Positions 22,542 to 23,263 of a stretch of DNA of 23,263 nt are shown here, one piece after another. This stretch comes from DASQPA01 sp035644215. Its GTDB lineage: Bacteria > Acidobacteriota > Thermoanaerobaculia > Multivoradales > UBA5704. The notes below the pieces were generated by a model that was not told the DNA's origin, searched no databases, and saw nothing but the letters and a program-made list of their open reading frames with translations. The stretch is from positions 1 through 23,263 of the forward strand of contig DASQPA010000034.1 of NCBI GenBank assembly GCA_035644215.1, given 5' to 3'. A program made the position numbers and the translations under genes. The stretch's first letter is position 1; the number at the start of each line of letters is the position of its first letter.

Positions 22542-23263
22542 ATGCGACGCCTGTCCCTGACCACCGGTGGCGAGAGCCATGGCCCCGGCCTGACCGCCAT
22601 CCTGACCGGCCTCCCCGCCGGCCTGCCGGTGGACTTCGCTCTCCTCGCCCACGACCTCGCCCGCCGGCAGCACGGCTACGGGCGGGGCCGGCGGATGGTG
22701 ATCGAGAAGGACACCGCCGAGGTGAAGGGCGGGATGCGGGGGGGCGAAACCCTGGGCTCCCCGCTCGTCCTCTGGATCGAGAACCGCGACTATGCCAGCT
22801 GGCAGGGAGTGATGAACCCCGAGGAGATCGACCCGCGCCTGGCCGAGAACCGGCGCCTGAAGTCGCCGCGGCCCGGCCATGCCGACCTGGCGGGCGGGAT
22901 CAAGTACCTGCGCCACGACCTGCGCGACATCCTGGAGCGCGCCTCGGCGCGGGAGACCACCGCCCGGGTGGCGGCCGGCGCCTTCGCGCGCATGCTGCTC
23001 GCCCAGGTGGGGGTGGAGATCAAGAGCGGCGTGCGGTCGCTGGGGCCGATCGGCGCCGACCGGCCGATCCCCACCTGGGAGGAGATCCAGCAGGTCGACG
23101 AGCGTTCGCCTCTGCGCGCCATCGACCGCCAGCTCGAACCCGAGATGATCCAGTTGGTCGACCTGGCGCAGAGCAAGGGGGACACCCTCGGCGGCTCGGT
23201 CACGGTCATCGCCCACAACGTGCCGGTGGGGCTCGGCTCGCACGTCCAGTGGGACGAGAAGCT
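22542..23263 (+). CDS. aroC: Chorismate synthase, 5' part (truncated by window edge)
   Basis: AroC converts EPSP to chorismate using reduced FMN, the last step of the shikimate pathway. The 240 visible codons begin MRRLSLTTGGESHGPGLTAI and contain the FMN-binding signatures GESHGPG, RPGHADLAGGIKY and RASARETTARVAAGA. The frame is open to the window end. Start ATG 22542 is set by homology; there is no good ribosome binding site, so coupling with the upstream ribonuclease gene is likely. aroB lies 13 kb away on the other strand. Confidence 0.95.
   Translation, partial: MRRLSLTTGGESHGPGLTAILTGLPAGLPVDFALLAHDLARRQHGYGRGRRMVIEKDTAEVKGGMRGGETLGSPLVLWIENRDYASWQGVMNPEEIDPRLAENRRLKSPRPGHADLAGGIKYLRHDLRDILERASARETTARVAAGAFARMLLAQVGVEIKSGVRSLGPIGADRPIPTWEEIQQVDERSPLRAIDRQLEPEMIQLVDLAQSKGDTLGGSVTVIAHNVPVGLGSHVQWDEK

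Overview
The window is GC-rich bacterial chromosome. Its best fit is an Acidobacteriota member, perhaps near Thermoanaerobaculia. I base this on recalled family resemblance: a secreted protein with the PCRLFDTR...LLLDVNGYF C-terminal module, a zinc-finger/TPR protein beside a short XRE-like HTH protein, and small proteins of unknown function. No rRNA or tRNA gene was seen, and no database search was possible.

Layout. Positions 1-497 (minus) hold the start of riboflavin synthase alpha (ribE). Positions 498-3630 (plus) hold an accessory block: a small secreted Cys-pair protein, a 450-aa zinc-finger/TPR protein, a 152-aa HTH protein and a truncated TPR paralogue. This block lies between ribE and ribD, which often adjoin. 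Positions 3635-9094 (minus) carry ribD, ftsY, a roadblock-like gene, an HD-GYP phosphodiesterase and aroB. Positions 9095-10260 have no credible gene and are packed with repeats: a 154-bp nested palindrome, a perfect 30-bp hairpin, and a 21-bp minisatellite of 14 units inside a ~690-bp segment bounded by 33-bp inverted repeats. Positions 10261-13157 (minus) carry aspS, a gamma-carbonic anhydrase-like gene and a secreted protein. Positions 13245-15440 (plus) carry a family 2 glycosyltransferase, a YbgC-like thioesterase and two msrB genes. Positions 15447-16561 (minus) carry a DinB/maleylpyruvate-isomerase-like gene and a truncated PNPOx-like remnant. Positions 16653-18377 (plus) carry an 80-aa unknown protein and the secreted protein. 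Positions 18672-20160 (plus) hold what looks like the scar of a [NiFe]-hydrogenase operon: a 28-aa ORF resembling the start of a small subunit, then an accessory gene and a maturation protease. The end carries secreted msrA (minus), an RNB-domain ribonuclease and the start of chorismate synthase aroC.

Functional links. ribD and ribE serve riboflavin synthesis; aroB and aroC serve the shikimate pathway; aspS and ftsY are core genes. One cytoplasmic MsrB plus exported MsrB and MsrA suggest methionine-sulfoxide repair inside and outside the cytoplasm. The TPR/HTH/secreted-peptide block is the best candidate for an undescribed system: its parts recall RRNPP-type peptide signalling but are split between genes, and it shows duplication and deletion. 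Several genes have a -10-like hexamer only 6-7 nt before the start codon, suggesting leaderless transcripts.
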